Below, piece after piece: positions 14,906 to 16,395 of a DNA stretch of 16,395 nt. The DNA lies in the NCBI GenBank assembly GCA_018400255.1, contig JAGYMO010000138.1:1-16395 (forward strand). Reading direction: 5' to 3'. Origin of the DNA: Deltaproteobacteria bacterium (GTDB lineage: Bacteria; Desulfobacterota; DSM-4660; Desulfatiglandales; B25-G16). A model generated the notes under the pieces. That model was not told the DNA's origin. It worked only from the letters and a program-made list of their open reading frames with translations, and searched no databases. Both the position numbers and the translations under genes were made by a program. The stretch's first letter is position 1. Every line of letters begins with the position of its first letter.

Positions 14906-15745
14906 TTAAATTTCCATATCCTTTTTGAGAATATCAATCTCCTCTCTAATTATCTTCTCCGCTACCTCTGGTATTACCTCTCTTGCTACCCTTTCCAATA
15001 CCTCGCTTGCAACTTTTTCCAGGATAACCTCAATCTTTTCCTCTGGTAATGGTCCTATTTCCTTTCGAACAGCTTCTTCGCTATACTCTGCCTGACTATC
15101 TAAAGGAGGCGGCTGGCTTACTATTTCCTCGGAATGCTCTTCCTGCTCAACTATTTCCTCGGCAGGCCCTTCCTCCTCAACTATTTTCTCGGGACGCTCT
15201 TCCTGCTCGACTATTTCCTCCTCGCCTATATCATCTGCCCCATCACCCTCTTCTTCAAAGATAAGTTTTTCAAGTTCTTCATCTAATTCATCATCATCTA
15301 AAAAATCGATTTCTGAACTGCCCTCTTCGCCGGGAAAAGCCTCTTTATCATCTTCCGACATAATTAATTCTTCATCAATATTATCCTCTGCTCCAAATAG
15401 GTCATCAGATTCGAGTTCATCACCCCACATTGAATCTTCGGCCTTATCCTCTTCTATTCCAATAGCATCTTTAGCATTTTCCTTGCCCTCATATTGATTA
15501 CCCTGGCCTGCATTAATTTTCTCTTCATCTAACTCATAATCCCCAAGATTCTCAATATCTTTTTCATCCAATCCCGCCTCAATGTCTTCTTCTGTTACAT
15601 CAACAAGGTCAATAATATCTTCATCCGAATCATCTTCATAGTTTTCTTCCGAGAGATCGTTTTTTAAAAAATCTTCATCAATTTCCAGATCAAGGAGATC
15701 CTCTTCTTCTTCATTATTCCCTTTTTTGTGATCATCCTTGCCCAT
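14906..15745 (-). CDS. Extremely acidic protein with PopZ-like C-terminal helix
   Basis: A 279-residue protein I do not recognise as a known family. By hand count about 112 residues are Asp or Glu (40%), including runs such as EEEE and DDDE; residues 1-230 look disordered and are low in hydrophobics. Residues about 180-212 hold a ten-residue repeat (VEQEEHSEEI, VEEEGPAEEI, VEQEERPEKI type) encoded by a 30-base DNA repeat. The C-terminal 45 residues form an amphipathic helix, with ERVAREVIPEVAEKIIREEI near 251-270. That P-x-V/L-A/V-E-x-I/L-I/V-x-x-EI pattern recalls the oligomerisation helix of the polar-organising protein PopZ (DUF2497), whose other parts are also acidic and disordered; this is inference and weak. 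ATG 15745 has a perfect AAAGGAGG at ideal spacing, so expression is credible. It is followed by a 16-bp inverted repeat. Confidence 0.8.
   Translation of the reverse strand: MGKDDHKKGNNEEEEDLLDLEIDEDFLKNDLSEENYEDDSDEDIIDLVDVTEEDIEAGLDEKDIENLGDYELDEEKINAGQGNQYEGKENAKDAIGIEEDKAEDSMWGDELESDDLFGAEDNIDEELIMSEDDKEAFPGEEGSSEIDFLDDDELDEELEKLIFEEEGDGADDIGEEEIVEQEERPEKIVEEEGPAEEIVEQEEHSEEIVSQPPPLDSQAEYSEEAVRKEIGPLPEEKIEVILEKVASEVLERVAREVIPEVAEKIIREEIDILKKDMEI
15121..15220. repeat. 30-bp tandem repeat, about 3.3 copies, inside the acidic gene
   Basis: Units at 15121-15150, 15151-15180 and 15181-15210 start with CTATTTCCTCGG or a close variant and share CTCTTCCTGCTC or a close variant; a partial unit covers 15211-15220. 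Differences between units are mainly point changes that keep the Glu-rich ten-residue repeat in frame. Confidence 0.7.
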
Positions 15746-15892
15746 ATTTGCCTCCTTTAATTAAGATAATTTACAGGGTCTATGTGTTTTGGCTACCACA
15801 AAATAAGCAATATTGTCAAGACCTTTGACCTATCATATCATTAAAACTTATGCAATACTAATTATATTTAATTTTAATATACGTAAAACGGC

Positions 15893-15918
15893 AAAAAGGA
15901 GAAAAAATGGTATCTCCT
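15893..15918 (-). terminator. Terminator-like hairpin after the acyl-CoA dehydrogenase gene
   Basis: On the minus strand AGGAGA (15918-15913 complement) pairs with TCTCCT (15902-15897 complement) and is followed by TTTT, the complement of the A run at 15893-15896. It lies about 80 bases after the stop codon. The stem is only six pairs. Confidence 0.4.
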
Positions 15919-15998
15919 GAAGAAAACTCCTTCCCTATCTAATTCACTTTGCAATTTGTTTTTAGACCTATTCAGATATTTCACACCTTTATAACATG

Positions 15999-16395
15999 TT
16001 ATATCTTGGTAAGGTTATAACGGGCAACTGGCATGACACTATCCGCTATCTTCCTCCTAAGTGCAATGGTATTAACAGGTGTATAACGAGCAAGTTTTTT
16101 TAATGCCATAAGCTGAGTCCTCAGTTCTTCTCCCTCGCTTACAGCTGCAAATATTTGTCTTGCCATCAGATCTACTTTTGGGAATGAGTCATTTATGAAT
16201 ACCTGTGCAGCTGCTATATGTATCGCCGCCTTTTCCTCACCTTCCTTCTGGAATTTTTTTAAGGCCCTTAACAAGGCACTGTCCATGGCAAATATCTCTA
16301 TAATACTATCCGCCATTAACGCAACTACCTCCTGTTCTCCGGCCAGCTTTTCCATGTATTTTTGGGTAGCGGCACCTGCTGCAAGAAGGCCTATT
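15999..16395 (-). CDS. Acyl-CoA dehydrogenase, C-terminal part (cut by window edge)
   Basis: The reading frame is open through position 16395, so this is the 3' end of a larger gene; the ATG at 16355 is internal. The 131 visible residues include an AGAATQKYMEKLAGEQEVVA segment and a series of alpha helices (ALLRALKKF, EKAAIHIAAAQVFINDSF, LARYTPVNTIALRRKIAD) that I recognise as the C-terminal extension of VLCAD-like acyl-CoA dehydrogenases found in many anaerobic and environmental bacteria. Such enzymes are flavoproteins that introduce a double bond into acyl-CoA in beta-oxidation. Catalytic and FAD-binding parts lie outside the window. The stop is TAA at 15999. The gene is about 250 bases upstream of the acidic protein gene, on the same strand, with a terminator-like hairpin between them. 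Confidence 0.75.
   Translation of the reverse strand, partial: IGLLAAGAATQKYMEKLAGEQEVVALMADSIIEIFAMDSALLRALKKFQKEGEEKAAIHIAAAQVFINDSFPKVDLMARQIFAAVSEGEELRTQLMALKKLARYTPVNTIALRRKIADSVMPVARYNLTKI

Noticed and set aside
15049..15264. Repetitive Leu/Pro-rich plus-strand frame
   Set aside because: It is the antisense shadow of the 30-bp repeat in the acidic protein gene.
15907..15942. Eleven-codon plus-strand frame with a perfect AAGGAG
   Set aside because: The GGAG string is one arm of the minus-strand terminator-like hairpin, and no plus-strand gene follows it.

Overview
The window is a dense, mainly chromosomal stretch of a bacterium with fairly AT-rich DNA and clear AAGGAGG-type ribosome binding sites. 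The gene set is bacterial: ValS, NadC, TrxB, an LDH-type malate dehydrogenase, a CdaA-type diadenylate cyclase, a sirtuin and an acyl-CoA dehydrogenase. I see no rRNA, tRNA, CRISPR array, phage genes or intact transposase. No marker fixes the phylum. The mix of beta-oxidation-like enzymes, a bacterial queuosine-salvage protein, DUF2914 and a CdaA fused to YbbR domains fits an uncultured Gram-negative lineage (planctomycete-, deltaproteobacterium- or Nitrospira-like), but that is inference only.

Layout. (1) 73-2275, plus strand: a ferritin-like/VIT1 membrane protein and a UMF1-type MFS transporter, probably one transcript. (2) 2298-7270, minus strand: Qng1-like queuosine salvage protein, then mdh, then a ComB-family phosphatase, then trxB overlapping a crotonase with dienoyl-CoA-isomerase features. 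(3) A 390-bp divergent promoter region, 7271-7660. (4) 7661-10330, plus strand: secreted DUF2914 protein, a fused CdaA-YbbR diadenylate cyclase and a transglutaminase-like protein. (5) 10352-16395, minus strand: acyl-CoA dehydrogenase C-terminus (cut by the window edge), a very acidic protein, valS, nadC (GTGA overlap with valS) and a sirtuin.

How the genes relate. The valS-nadC-sirtuin run links NAD synthesis to an NAD-consuming deacylase. TrxB and the crotonase are translationally coupled. The DUF2914-CdaA-YbbR pair is a compact c-di-AMP signalling unit behind a near-consensus sigma70 promoter, in which synthase and YbbR regulator, usually separate genes, form one polypeptide.

The items most worth a second look are the CdaA-YbbR fusion with its long leader, the 40% acidic protein with a PopZ-like C-terminal helix and a 30-bp tandem repeat, the palindrome cluster between the Qng1 gene and mdh (perhaps an IS200/IS605 relic), the perfect 16-bp inverted repeat downstream of the acidic gene, and the inverted repeat joining the nadC stop to the sirtuin start. 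I did not find a clearly new multi-gene defence or mobile system here.
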